Below, piece by piece: positions 26,630 through 34,932 of a stretch of 36,156 nucleotides of DNA (position 1 is the stretch's first letter; each line of letters begins with the position of its first letter). The translations under genes were made by a program, and so were the position numbers. The notes below the pieces were generated by a model. The model saw nothing but the letters and a program-made list of their open reading frames with translations. It was not told the origin of the DNA and did not search any database. The DNA is from a virus, in IMG/VR virus record IMGVR_UViG_3300007734_000633, positions 1 to 36,156 of that record; one strand, written 5' to 3'.

Positions 26630-27580
26630 TTACTCTCCCGTAACTGATTCTCCCCTGAAATATGCCACCCCATCGATGACTTCGCACAACTCTGGTGGTA
26701 GCAGTTTTCCGTTTTTAAATGTCAGCACAGCAAAACCCGAACACCAGTTTACCGGGTTGCCCTCTGTGTAGACGAACTGTTCTCCGTATGGTTCTGCAAG
26801 GGTTCCCGTATCTACACCGTATCTACGACCGTTGTAGTCCGAGTAAGGCGTGACTTGCAGTTTGTGTAAGTGTCCGGTTACCAATGTCTTACCGGCCTTC
26901 AGCGCATTGTTATACGTTGCGTGGATTCCCCCATGCCACCTATGTTTTACGATCACATCGCCGTTGATGTCTACTCGCCATCCCGTGTGCCAGCCGGGGA
27001 AGTAGGAGAAGAGGTCTGGGAAGTCTGAGAGTTCAGTAGCGTTGATAGCAATATAACGGTGCAGCCGGACATCGTGATTACCAAAAGTCCAGAAGCAACG
27101 AGCGTTCTTACTAGCGTTCCTGATCTCATCTAGTCGGTCCTGACAGGCTTCGATCTCTTGCTTTGGTGTGGGAGGGTTGGTTCCCATAAGAGGCTCGTGG
27201 CGGCTGATTCTAGAGCCATCAAACACATCGCCGTTAAGGATGATCGTGGTGGGTTTAAATTCTTTCAAAAGCGCCACAAATGCTTTATGTGCAACCGTGA
27301 CCTCTCCGGGCCAGTAGTGACAGTCGGACGCTATAAAGACATGGCCGGTGTCAACCTGATGCTCAATGATTCGTTTGTTCTCAGGGATGATGGTTTTGAC
27401 AACCGAGTCCTGCTTGGCGTTGAAACTTGGAAGGCTTATCCCTAATCGTCTTTGGATGGTGTCGCGCCTCTTGTAGACATTTGTAACATCCATGTCTAGT
27501 TCTTTAGCAACCCCCGATGGACTGCCAAGACGTTTGAGGGCCTCTATTATTGCTTCATCCGATATTTTTTTTCCTGCCAC
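26630..27580 (-). CDS. Calcineurin-like metallophosphatase with N-terminal HTH
   Basis: I chose GTG at 27580, 5 bases after GGGAGGAG. An ATG at 27616 would add 12 residues inside the upstream gene. The 316-residue product first has a helix-turn-helix-like stretch (ISDEAIIEALKRLGSPSGVAKELDMDVTNVYKRRDTIQ). Then come all five metallophosphatase motifs: HVFIASDCHYWPG (DxH), ILNGDVFDGS (GDxxD), TFGNHDVRLH (GNHD), KHRWHGG and VTGHLHK (GHxH). Such enzymes act on phosphodiesters or phosphomonoesters with two metals. The HTH suggests DNA-linked targeting. Its place in the late block near lysis genes is unusual, and its substrate is unknown. Confidence 0.8.
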   Translation of the reverse strand: MAGKKISDEAIIEALKRLGSPSGVAKELDMDVTNVYKRRDTIQRRLGISLPSFNAKQDSVVKTIIPENKRIIEHQVDTGHVFIASDCHYWPGEVTVAHKAFVALLKEFKPTTIILNGDVFDGSRISRHEPLMGTNPPTPKQEIEACQDRLDEIRNASKNARCFWTFGNHDVRLHRYIAINATELSDFPDLFSYFPGWHTGWRVDINGDVIVKHRWHGGIHATYNNALKAGKTLVTGHLHKLQVTPYSDYNGRRYGVDTGTLAEPYGEQFVYTEGNPVNWCSGFAVLTFKNGKLLPPELCEVIDGVAYFRGESVTGE

Positions 27581-27998
27581 GAACTCCTCCCAATCGCATT
27601 TCGTCCACAGGCTCATGCGAACTGGTGTCGTACTGACAGGCGAGTTTTACGGCCTCTGCTGGAGATAGTCCTAAGTGCATCCCCGCAATCGCAAAATTCG
27701 CCCCAGTTCCTATGGCCCAAAAGTCGTTCTTAATGCGAGCAGGAATCACGGTCCCCTCATATATCCAAAGGCCGTCACTTCTGATCTCAAGAACGGTCAC
27801 ATCTATGTCAGAGTCTAAATCTCCTTTAGACTCTAGTGCCTGCAACATTTTCAAGCATTTATCCCAGTCTCCGCAAGCCCCGTATATAGAGTTCTTGCCA
27901 ACCCTCAGTTTTTGCACGAGGTAGAAGGAATCATCGCCGCTGACCATCGAATCTGCGGCAATTTCTCCCGTAGATGCGCGAGCGGCGATGGTGGTCAT
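27555..27998 (-). CDS. Proteasome-like Ntn-hydrolase (HslV-like)
   Basis: This 147-residue protein begins MTTIAARASTGEIAADSMVSGDDSFYLVQKLRVGKNSIYGACGDWDKC. Thr2 or Thr3 after Met removal would be the N-terminal nucleophile. D16 and K30 match the Asp17/Lys33 positions of proteasome beta and HslV subunits, and GACGDWDKC replaces the GxxGxxxD strand turn. DFWAIGTGANFAIAGMHLGLSPAEAVKLACQYDTSSH continues as in HslV (iGSGxxxAxxAxxxL...A...A...D). It could be a peptidase that matures virion proteins or degrades host ones. No HslU-like ATPase is present. It overlaps the gene on each side. Confidence 0.75.
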   Translation of the reverse strand: MTTIAARASTGEIAADSMVSGDDSFYLVQKLRVGKNSIYGACGDWDKCLKMLQALESKGDLDSDIDVTVLEIRSDGLWIYEGTVIPARIKNDFWAIGTGANFAIAGMHLGLSPAEAVKLACQYDTSSHEPVDEMRLGGVRGRKKNIG

Positions 27999-28165
27999 TT
28001 CTTACGGTTTAGCCAGTTTTGGATGGTCTGGAGTTCGTAGATCCGAAACCCCGTCCAAACGATAGTAAACAGGGCTGCAATGGCCGGTAGTATGTCTGCG
28101 AGGGTTCCGATGACGGTTACGACAGAAACGGCGTCTACGGCTTGTTTTGTGGCCTCTGTAGTCAT
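27995..28165 (-). CDS. Small membrane protein, holin-like, 56 aa
   Basis: ATG at 28165 overlaps the upstream stop as ATGA. A start 4 codons earlier exists but lies further into that gene. The 56-residue product has a hydrophobic region of about 30 residues (VSVVTVIGTLADILPAIAALFTIVWTGF), enough for one long or two short helices, and a basic end (NWLNRKK). This is typical of small class II/III holins and of other lysis-region membrane proteins. With the 3TM holin four genes downstream, it may be a second holin or an antiholin. Confidence 0.6.
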   Translation of the reverse strand: MTTEATKQAVDAVSVVTVIGTLADILPAIAALFTIVWTGFRIYELQTIQNWLNRKK

Positions 28166-28536
28166 GCTTCTACCCAAGAAGTTGTGGCCTCATCCCATGT
28201 GTAACGCTTTGGAGGTTCTCCAGTACCAGCGTCAGCAGGCATATCTACGGGGGCTTTCCATTGGCAGGTTTCCTCTACCAGCACCCAAGAGTTAAAGGGT
28301 TTGGGAGGAATGAACGCATCCCGTGTGGCATCAAATGTGTAGCCGATACCAGCATAGTTCTTGCGCTTATTGCCGTTATACGAGGTCTGCTTCCAGTTGC
28401 CGCCAAACAGACGCTCACAGAAAGCCGCACCGATATGTTCTTTCTCGACACCGCTGGCATCAGCCGTGTCTTTGTTGCCGACTACGATGACCCGTAGCAC
28501 GACATTGTTGGAATCCAACTCAGCGAAATGCGCCAT
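28162..28536 (-). CDS. Conserved phage virion-module protein
   Basis: This 124-residue protein (FAELDSNNVVLRVIVVGNKDTADASGVEKEHIGAAFCERLFGGNWKQTSYNGNKRKNYAGIGYTFDATRDAFIPPKPFNSWVLVEETCQWKAPVDMP) belongs to a family I know from cyanophages and other marine/freshwater phages, where it lies near tail-fibre genes. The FxxLDxNNxVxxVIVV opening and the W-x-x-TSYN-x-N-x-RKNYAGIG-x-T-Y/F block are characteristic. No function is established. The start overlaps the end of the oxygenase gene by 17 bases, where AGGAG forms the ribosome site. Confidence 0.75.
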   Translation of the reverse strand: MAHFAELDSNNVVLRVIVVGNKDTADASGVEKEHIGAAFCERLFGGNWKQTSYNGNKRKNYAGIGYTFDATRDAFIPPKPFNSWVLVEETCQWKAPVDMPADAGTGEPPKRYTWDEATTSWVEA

Positions 28537-29140
28537 CTAATTCTCCTAAACTAAGTCCTGTTAAGTCCATTTCATCCCCAACATGACCTACGGGGAACGT
28601 ATTAAAAGCCAAACTGATTCTTGTCTGCTCAGACTCTACGGTCTGCACCATGTGGGTGAGGCTAGACGGAAACAATACTAAGTCTCCAGTTCCGACCTCA
28701 AACCACCAAGACTCTGAGTTCCAAATATTCCACTCAGACGGTGGAAACTTGATCTGCTGGTAACCATCTCGGTAAAAGTAAATCTTGTCTTTTTCCTTAT
28801 CGGACTGAATATAAAACACACCAGAGACAAATGAATTGGGATGGGCGTGTTTGTGGTGATACTGCCCGTTCTCGGTGTAATTCGTCCACGACTGCGTAAC
28901 CTTCAGACCTACTTTGTGCTTGGGTTTGTAAATCTCGGTGAAGTATTCCGATACCTTTGTTTCTATAAAGTCTCGTAGGTTGGTGAGTTCTTTAGACTTT
29001 AGGATGGTGTTATTGGTGCTAGTGATGTTACCCATGTTAGAGCGTGTTTCTTGCTTCTTTAGAAACGACAACTCTTTAGCGGTTAGGTCACGGCCTAGTT
29101 CATATCTACCGATTGGAATAGGAAAAAGATTGTGGATCAT
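28520..29140 (-). CDS. 2OG-Fe(II) oxygenase-like protein
   Basis: This 206-residue protein opens IHNLFPIPIGRYEL and has TQSWTNYTENGQYHHKHAHPNSFVSGVFYI, with Fe-ligand candidates in HAH (98-100), then EVGTGDLVLFPSSLTHMVQTVESEQTRISLAFN, giving the distal H163 and the 2OG-binding R174. This is the TIGR02466-like family, frequent in phages of aquatic bacteria. These enzymes hydroxylate proteins or small molecules with 2-oxoglutarate and O2. Here it sits directly after the glycine-rich fibre and a small helper gene, so modification of a tail protein is a reasonable idea, but not shown. Confidence 0.78.
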   Translation of the reverse strand: MIHNLFPIPIGRYELGRDLTAKELSFLKKQETRSNMGNITSTNNTILKSKELTNLRDFIETKVSEYFTEIYKPKHKVGLKVTQSWTNYTENGQYHHKHAHPNSFVSGVFYIQSDKEKDKIYFYRDGYQQIKFPPSEWNIWNSESWWFEVGTGDLVLFPSSLTHMVQTVESEQTRISLAFNTFPVGHVGDEMDLTGLSLGELDGAFR

Positions 29141-29412
29141 CCCTCTACCGCCTTGCGGATGACCTCGGCGCTTTTGGTGATCTCAGCAATCTGCTCTGGT
29201 AGCCAAACAGTCTTAATGGATTCTTCAAACGCTTTGACCTTTTCCATTGTTTCTTCTACTTCCTGAACAGATGGTTTTGGTCTGGGATCGTCCCAACGAG
29301 TAAAACCAACACCGCCTGTCCATTCCCATTTAGCACCGGGACGCAGAAGTTGCATTGCTGTATCTATTCCACAAAACCGATATATCTTTGTTTCCAAAGT
29401 CACTCCTACCAT
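29137..29412 (-). CDS. Small fibre-linked protein, 91 aa
   Basis: ATG at 29412 overlaps the fibre stop in the form AAATGGTAG. The 91-residue product has a beta-like opening (GVTLETKIYRFCGIDTAMQLLRPGAKWEWTGGVGFTRWDDPRPKPS) and a helical, charged end (EVEETMEKVKAFEESIKTVWLPEQIAEITKSAEVIRKAVE). Placed immediately after a fibre gene it could be a fibre chaperone or tip protein, like the small genes following other phage fibres. This is inferred only from position. Confidence 0.65.
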   Translation of the reverse strand: MVGVTLETKIYRFCGIDTAMQLLRPGAKWEWTGGVGFTRWDDPRPKPSVQEVEETMEKVKAFEESIKTVWLPEQIAEITKSAEVIRKAVEG

Positions 29413-31067
29413 TTAATGATTACGATACCTGAGCCACCCGCGCCACCTGCATAATTAAAGTTAGAGGGAGTTCCTTGCCAACCACTACCACCTCCTCCTC
29501 CAGTATTTGCACCACCAGAAGAGCCTGTACCAGAACTAGATCCATTGCCACCGCCACCAGTACCTCCGCTTCCAGCGGTTCCACCGCTATTTGCTGACGC
29601 TCCACCGCCACCACCAGCAAAAGTTATAGACAATCCAGTAATAGAAGATGCGGTTCCATTCCCGCCATCAGCACCTGCTGTAGAGGTCCCATTAGCACCT
29701 ACTGCACCAGAGCCTCCCCCGCCACCACAACCATAAAAAGGTGCGTTTACTGATCCTGTTCCTCCATTATTTCCCTGAGATGGGGAAGTGCTTGGGGTAT
29801 TACCAGAACCACCACTAGCGCCACGACCACCACCACCAGAGCCACCATTTCCACCGGCTTGAGTAAAGGCTTGAGAACCACCACGACCACCACCGTAGGC
29901 TTTTAAGGTATTTGTTCCTGCTCCTGATGGACTTTCAGTAATTGGCGATCCAGCGATAGAGGAATCATTTCCTATTACGGAATCACTAGGACTATTAGGT
30001 GTACCGGCGCCGCCTCCTGCTCCACCAGCACCTACTGTAATGGTGTAGGTTGTACCAGCAGTAACCGAAAGTCCTGTACCAGTTCTAAACCCACCAGCGC
30101 CGCCGCCACCGCCGCCGCCAGCGCCTGCACCCCCACCCCCGGCAACGACAAGGTATTCAACCGATGTCACACCAGTAGGCGCAGTCCATGAGCCAGAAGT
30201 TGTAAATGTTGCTACATTTGTAGAACCGGGAACGGTGTATTTGATGATGACGATACCTGAGCCGCCTGCGCCGCCATCTATGCCGGCACTTGGGGCGTTA
30301 GTAGACCCTGATCCACCACCGCCGCCTCCGGTGTTAGCGGTTCCACTTGTTGCTGTCGTATTCCTGCTACCAGCGCCACCGCCACCTGTGCCACCTGAAC
30401 CTCCTACTGCTGGAGCAGTTCCACCTGCTCCACCGCCACCACCTCCGGCGTATGTTACGGTTGCTCCTGAAATATCTGATGGAGAACCATTGCCACCAGC
30501 ACCACCATTGGAAGTACCACCATTTGCACCTGCGCTACCAACTGCTCCAGCACCACCCCCACCTCCAGATGACCCGTCACTTGAAGCGCCTGCACCACCA
30601 TTATTACCTTGAGATGGAGAGGCATTCGGAGTATTTCCAGTTCCTCCAGTACCGCCGACTCCACGTCCACCGCTACCAGACCCGCCAGACTTTCCGTTAG
30701 CAGAAGCCGCTGCATATCCGGGGCCAGCACCGCCACCCGCAGATGTAATGGTAGAAAATACAGAATTAGAACCAGCCCCAGCGTTATCGGTCTGTACATT
30801 TATTCCTGCACTTCCACCAGCACCGACAGTCACGGTGTATGTAGTGCCAGCCGTTACAGATAATCCTGTTCCTGTGCGGAAGCCACCAGCGCCACCGCCT
30901 CCACCATAATATGCGCCGCCACCACCACCCCCGGCAACAACAAGGTACTCTACCTCGGTCACCCCCGTAGGTGCAGTCCACGAACTACTGGCGGTGAAGG
31001 ATTGGACTACAACGTATGAACCTATGGCCGCTTTAGAGGCCAGAAGCATTTGTATAATGCCGCCCAT
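29406..31067 (-). CDS. Glycine-rich tail fibre/adhesin with two tandem repeats
   Basis: This 553-residue protein has a short start (GGIIQMLLASKAAIGSYVV) and two long homologous halves, each beginning SWTAPTGVTxVEYLVVAGGGG..., then GAGGFRTGTGLSVTAGTTYT, many GG/GGG runs, and ending GGAGGSGIVIIK. The first half is about residues 22-283, the second about 284-553. Polyglycine stretches framed by beta strands match the glycine-rich adhesin modules (poly-Gly II type) at phage fibre tips that bind host receptors. Its place after a fibre-stem-like gene supports a receptor-binding role. The antisense frame gives long Pro-rich ORFs that are not genes. Confidence 0.8.
   Translation of the reverse strand: MGGIIQMLLASKAAIGSYVVVQSFTASSSWTAPTGVTEVEYLVVAGGGGGGAYYGGGGGAGGFRTGTGLSVTAGTTYTVTVGAGGSAGINVQTDNAGAGSNSVFSTITSAGGGAGPGYAAASANGKSGGSGSGGRGVGGTGGTGNTPNASPSQGNNGGAGASSDGSSGGGGGAGAVGSAGANGGTSNGGAGGNGSPSDISGATVTYAGGGGGGAGGTAPAVGGSGGTGGGGAGSRNTTATSGTANTGGGGGGSGSTNAPSAGIDGGAGGSGIVIIKYTVPGSTNVATFTTSGSWTAPTGVTSVEYLVVAGGGGAGAGGGGGGGAGGFRTGTGLSVTAGTTYTITVGAGGAGGGAGTPNSPSDSVIGNDSSIAGSPITESPSGAGTNTLKAYGGGRGGSQAFTQAGGNGGSGGGGRGASGGSGNTPSTSPSQGNNGGTGSVNAPFYGCGGGGGSGAVGANGTSTAGADGGNGTASSITGLSITFAGGGGGASANSGGTAGSGGTGGGGNGSSSGTGSSGGANTGGGGGSGWQGTPSNFNYAGGAGGSGIVIIKW
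29409..31010 (-). repeat. Tandem duplication of Gly-rich adhesin domain
   Basis: Two copies of about 800 bp lie in the fibre gene, about 30216-31010 and 29409-30215. Both carry SWTAPTGVT, EYLVVAGGGG, GGFRTGTGLSVTAGTTYT and GGSGIVIIK at matching places. The glycine-rich centres differ in length and order, so these regions can expand and recombine. Boundaries are approximate. Confidence 0.75.
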
Positions 31068-31676
31068 TTATGACACGTTCCCTGATACGACACATACTGT
31101 GCCGGAGATAAAGAGGATAGTTGCTACACCACGGGTTGCTAGGGTCATCGTAGCCTTGTCTGCGTCTGTTCCTGCTATGTAAGCAGTCGTAATCGTACAA
31201 GTAATCGTAATGTTTCCGGTAGTATTGTTGAAGATAGAAACAATGTCACCCTCGGCAAACGTAGCATCAGGGATCGTAATAGACCCGCTGGTTCCGACCT
31301 GAACATACTTGCCTACGTCACCCGTGGCTAGGGTGTAGGAGGTCGTTTTCGTGCCAACAGGAGGTACATCCCTAAATCCAACAGGGTTTGTACCGTCTAC
31401 CGTCAGGGTGTTGGCAGAGCCGCTAATTGTCGCCCCTGTCACAATCCCAAGGGTTGCAGTCCCGACTAGGTTAGACGTACCCGTTACCACAAGGTTGTTA
31501 CCCACAGTCAACGGATCGCTACCAGCGCCGACTTGGAAGTCTTTGAGTTGCTTCATCAACTCACGGATGGCGTTGTTCACATCCGATGGCAGCATACCTT
31601 CTGCAAGGTTAATGCTGTTGATGTCGGTGTTATTCGCTGCGGTTTGCGAGTATTCGCTGATCTTTACTTTGGGCAT
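31068..31676 (-). CDS. Tail fibre stem/attachment protein
   Basis: This 202-residue protein begins KVKISEYSQTAANNTDINSINLAEGMLPSDVNNAIRELMKQLKDFQVG. This is the widespread N-terminal module of podovirus fibres that attaches to the tail (ISEYSxTAaxNTxI.....I.EGm.PssVNdaiRelMaqlkdfq.G). Then GSDPLTVGNNLVVTGTSNLVGTATLG, a beta-helical stem, and TTSYTLATGDVGKYVQVGTSGSITIPD follow. It ends one base before the glycine-rich adhesin start, so stem and adhesin are likely two proteins of one fibre. Confidence 0.85.
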   Translation of the reverse strand: MPKVKISEYSQTAANNTDINSINLAEGMLPSDVNNAIRELMKQLKDFQVGAGSDPLTVGNNLVVTGTSNLVGTATLGIVTGATISGSANTLTVDGTNPVGFRDVPPVGTKTTSYTLATGDVGKYVQVGTSGSITIPDATFAEGDIVSIFNNTTGNITITCTITTAYIAGTDADKATMTLATRGVATILFISGTVCVVSGNVS

Positions 31677-31679
31677 TTG

Positions 31680-33677
31680 TTACTCTCCTAAAAGTCCTGT
31701 TGCTGTTCCAGCACCAAACCCACCTACAACACCAGTTGCAGCGGCTTGTTGGCGCAATAATTCATCTAATTTTTGAAGTCTTGTCAAATCAGCAATTTGA
31801 CGCCCTACATCTGTGCTAAACAATGTTGGGGCAAGTGCCTCTGCTGTTGGTTGGCCCGGTCCTGTCAGACTTCTCATCAGGTATTGTCTAACTCCACCAA
31901 GACCTTGTTGGGCAACCATTGGTACAAGTTCGTCAGCGCCCTCAAACTCGCGCTGGGCAAGTGTTCGTGGTTGTGTTGCTGACCCGCCCATAAGTTTTAC
32001 GTCTGTCTGGCGAATAACCTTCTCTCGCAGCAATTGCTCAGAAAGGTCTCTAAATGTGTCATTGCCAAGAAACACGCTAATTTGTTGTCTTGTGTATGGA
32101 TCTCTCCATACTTTTCGTAACAAATCAGAGCCGTCAGCACCCTTGTTTATGTTAGTGCGAATAGCATCATACACGCCAATTTTGAACCCTTCTTGTTCTG
32201 TTGGAGACAGTTTTTCAAAGGTTTTTTGCAATTGTCTTGGATCAACTTTAGCAAATTTCTGCCCCTGTTCAATTGCGTCTCTAACTTCTGTTGGACCGGC
32301 AAACGCAGCGCGGGCTTCTTTGTAAGATGGTGGACCAACCTCATCTATTAAATTTACAAATTCGTTTCTACGTTCTTTAAGTTTTCCAATTTCGGTTTTT
32401 CCAACACCAGCAAGCGGAGATGATTTTACATACAGCACATCATCAAGACCGCGCTTAATGTAATCTAGTGTCATCAAATCAAAACCGCCAACCTTGTCAA
32501 TATCTTTTATTTCTTTTGGTAGTTCAATTCCATCTAATGCGGCAAGACGTCTAGCGGTTCCATAAGCCTCTTGAAACTGCGGAATCTTAAAAAACTTATT
32601 AAATCGCTCGTCAGAAATTACGCCTCCTTCTTGGTAGGCTTTTTGATACAACGGGGCAGCAATTGCATCACGTTGTTTAATTATCTGATCTGCCAAATCC
32701 ATTGCATCTGCATTGACTTGAAATGCTTGACGAAAATCTTGGGTAATACGCTGTCCAGCACCAGCCCCACGCTCTTCTACCATCTCACGGGCAACTTGAG
32801 ATGCGCCGGGATATTGCGCCACAACATCTGCTAGGCGTCGAGTATTTTCTCCACCAAGTTCAATGATTGTTTCTGGCTTGTAATTAGATGATTTGATGGC
32901 TTGTAAACGTGCTATTGCATCTTCCGGTGATACGCCATCGCGTTGTAGGGCTTGCAGTAGTTTTTGGTCTGCGCGTTCTGCAAACGTCCCGCCAAGGCCA
33001 ATTGCCCTACGAGCGGCTCCAACAGTTTGTTGGATGCCGGGAATCTTTGGCAATACCTTTGCGGCTGTTGTTCCACCCAAACCAAAGGCTGCACCAACTG
33101 GAGCCGCTTCCATTGCCCCTGCCAGCCTAAAATCTGGCATAGCCTGACCAGCACCAGTAACGCCTGCTGAACCTGCTCCTATTGCAGTTGCTCCACCAAC
33201 AGCAGTTGCGGCTCGGCCAGCGGGGGTAGACACCGCTTGTGCAACCCGTGGAGCGGCTGTTGCTAGACGTTGTGCGCCACGAACAGCCCCGAGACCACCA
33301 AGGGCCATGTAAGGCAAAGAGCCAGCAATCTCAGCACTAATTGCAGTACCGGGGGCTTGTTGCTCAAACTCTTGTTTGGCAAGGTTAATAGCGTTCAGAT
33401 TTTGCTCATATGTTCCACGGCCAAGCAATGCTTTAATTCCCGCTTCTGCCTCATCAGAAAAACCAAAAGACAATCCTTGTAAAGCAGATTTGATTGGTCC
33501 AAACTCAGCAACCAAACCCTGTGAACGATTGTATTTTTCTACTGTTTCGGCAAAGGTTTTTGGGTTAAACCCTTCGCTTTTTAGATAGACGGCTGTCTCT
33601 TGCGGCGAAGCACCGCCCTCTACTAAACGATTCATATTTCGCAACGTGCGTTCAATACGCTCGGTACTTTTAGCCAT
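31680..33677 (-). CDS. Internal/ejection-like virion protein
   Basis: This 665-residue protein begins with a charged helix (STERIERTLRNMNRLVEGGASPQETAVYLKSEGFNPKTFAETVEKYN). An Ala/Gly-rich, membrane-active-like region (about 95-215: IAGSLPYMALGGLGAVRG... and AVGGATAIGAGSAGVTGAGQAMPD) follows, then long helical segments. This makeup is typical of podovirus ejection proteins, which leave the capsid with the DNA and form a channel through the cell envelope. The module lies between the junction structural genes and the fibre. The codons are visibly AT-richer than in the portal region. The family name is uncertain. Confidence 0.7.
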   Translation of the reverse strand: MAKSTERIERTLRNMNRLVEGGASPQETAVYLKSEGFNPKTFAETVEKYNRSQGLVAEFGPIKSALQGLSFGFSDEAEAGIKALLGRGTYEQNLNAINLAKQEFEQQAPGTAISAEIAGSLPYMALGGLGAVRGAQRLATAAPRVAQAVSTPAGRAATAVGGATAIGAGSAGVTGAGQAMPDFRLAGAMEAAPVGAAFGLGGTTAAKVLPKIPGIQQTVGAARRAIGLGGTFAERADQKLLQALQRDGVSPEDAIARLQAIKSSNYKPETIIELGGENTRRLADVVAQYPGASQVAREMVEERGAGAGQRITQDFRQAFQVNADAMDLADQIIKQRDAIAAPLYQKAYQEGGVISDERFNKFFKIPQFQEAYGTARRLAALDGIELPKEIKDIDKVGGFDLMTLDYIKRGLDDVLYVKSSPLAGVGKTEIGKLKERRNEFVNLIDEVGPPSYKEARAAFAGPTEVRDAIEQGQKFAKVDPRQLQKTFEKLSPTEQEGFKIGVYDAIRTNINKGADGSDLLRKVWRDPYTRQQISVFLGNDTFRDLSEQLLREKVIRQTDVKLMGGSATQPRTLAQREFEGADELVPMVAQQGLGGVRQYLMRSLTGPGQPTAEALAPTLFSTDVGRQIADLTRLQKLDELLRQQAAATGVVGGFGAGTATGLLGE

Positions 33678-34924
33678 TATTTTCTCCTACCTTCTAATCC
33701 GTAGTTTTGAGTAACCGAGTTCAAAGTTGGAGTCATACTTTGTGGCGCTGGTCCTGCATATGCGGTTCCCGATTGCAAACGTGCAAGCCTTACAATATTG
33801 GCAAATCGAGCATTTTTCTCTGCAATCACTTCTGGTGTGTCACCAATTTGTGGGAAGTATGCACGAGCATATCCGCGCAATTGCTCTCTTGTATAAGCCG
33901 CACCAGTTCCCAACGTAAGCGCAGCGTCAAGAGCATCAAGTTGTGCCGCTTCTGCACGAAGTCTGTCAGTAGAAGAAATTTTTCCAGCAAGCATTTCTGC
34001 TCCGGGAAAATAAGACAAAACTCCTTGTTGAAGCAACGATGGGGCAATTTCTGGTCTTAATGCTTCGGGTTTTTCTTGTTCAATTTTTGTTAAATCTGAA
34101 AGTGCTTGTTCAAGACGACCAGCCAATGTTGCGGTTTTCTTTTCGCCTTCTGTTGGTTTGGCGGCTTGTTCGCGTGTAATTCGTCGTTCTTCTCTAGCCT
34201 CTTCTCTTGCAATTCTTCTATCTGTTGCAGATTCAACTCGTGCAACAAATGAATCTTCTAATCTGCCTAACGCTTCAATTCTTTTATAAGCATCTTCTTC
34301 AGTAATTGTTCCAGCCTTAAAACCACGATCATATGTTTCTGCTAATTTACGAACTTCTGGATTTTGTGCCGCAAAATATGAAGTAAATGGACTTGTCATC
34401 TCTGCACCACCAATACCAAGTCCAGCCTGACGAACAAGTTTTTGAGTTTCTGCCAAACCCCTTACGGCTTCTGCACCACCCGGAATCATCATAAGGGCTT
34501 GTAACTTTGCGGGATCAATTCTTACATTGCTAACGCCACCGGGCGTAACTCTTTCATAATCACCTGTCTCTGTTGCAAATACTTCTCGTTTTTCTGGGGT
34601 TCGTGTAACTTGAAATGCTTGCGGCAGCAATGACCTAAGTTGTTGTGCTTCCTGTTGCTTGCGAGCAAACTCTTGAACTTGTAATCCCTTGAGTGCGCGG
34701 TCAATTGCGGTTTCCCCTGCCTGTTGCATTCCCTGCACACCGGCAAGTCCTGCCTGACCAAGTAACTGTCCTGTGGTTTGGCGAACCGGAGAGTACCCTG
34801 ATCCTGCCAAGAGTTGCAACCCAGCCGAGAGTAGTCCTGCCTGTTGTTGTTGGCGGCGCAAGTCCTCGGGTTTGATGCCGAGGGTGGAAAGCAGGTTTGT
34901 GTCGTAGTTTAGTAATCCGTCCAT
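33677..34924 (-). CDS. Internal virion-like helical protein, 415 aa
   Basis: This 415-residue protein begins GLLNYDTNLLSTLGIKPEDLRRQQQQAGLLSAGLQLLAGSGYSPVRQTTGQLLGQAGLAGVQGMQ. It is then almost all helical and rich in Q, A, E and R, including a charged run REEAREERRITREQAAKPTEGEKK (about residues 244-268). The opening resembles internal/ejection-type proteins of many metagenomic podoviruses. Its stop overlaps the start of the 665-residue protein by one base, and the two share AT-rich codon use. They are probably carried in the head and delivered together. No enzymatic motif is seen. Confidence 0.7.
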   Translation of the reverse strand: MDGLLNYDTNLLSTLGIKPEDLRRQQQQAGLLSAGLQLLAGSGYSPVRQTTGQLLGQAGLAGVQGMQQAGETAIDRALKGLQVQEFARKQQEAQQLRSLLPQAFQVTRTPEKREVFATETGDYERVTPGGVSNVRIDPAKLQALMMIPGGAEAVRGLAETQKLVRQAGLGIGGAEMTSPFTSYFAAQNPEVRKLAETYDRGFKAGTITEEDAYKRIEALGRLEDSFVARVESATDRRIAREEAREERRITREQAAKPTEGEKKTATLAGRLEQALSDLTKIEQEKPEALRPEIAPSLLQQGVLSYFPGAEMLAGKISSTDRLRAEAAQLDALDAALTLGTGAAYTREQLRGYARAYFPQIGDTPEVIAEKNARFANIVRLARLQSGTAYAGPAPQSMTPTLNSVTQNYGLEGRRK

Positions 34925-34932
34925 ATTTTTTC

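Noticed and set aside
30235-30700. Pro-rich and His/Leu-rich + strand ORFs
   Set aside because: These are antisense frames of the glycine-rich fibre (Gly codons read as Pro).
31680-33677. Tape measure protein
   Set aside because: Although long and helical, it is in a podovirus-like set with gp4/gp10-type proteins and no tail tube, chaperone pair or other long-tail genes. An internal/ejection role fits better.
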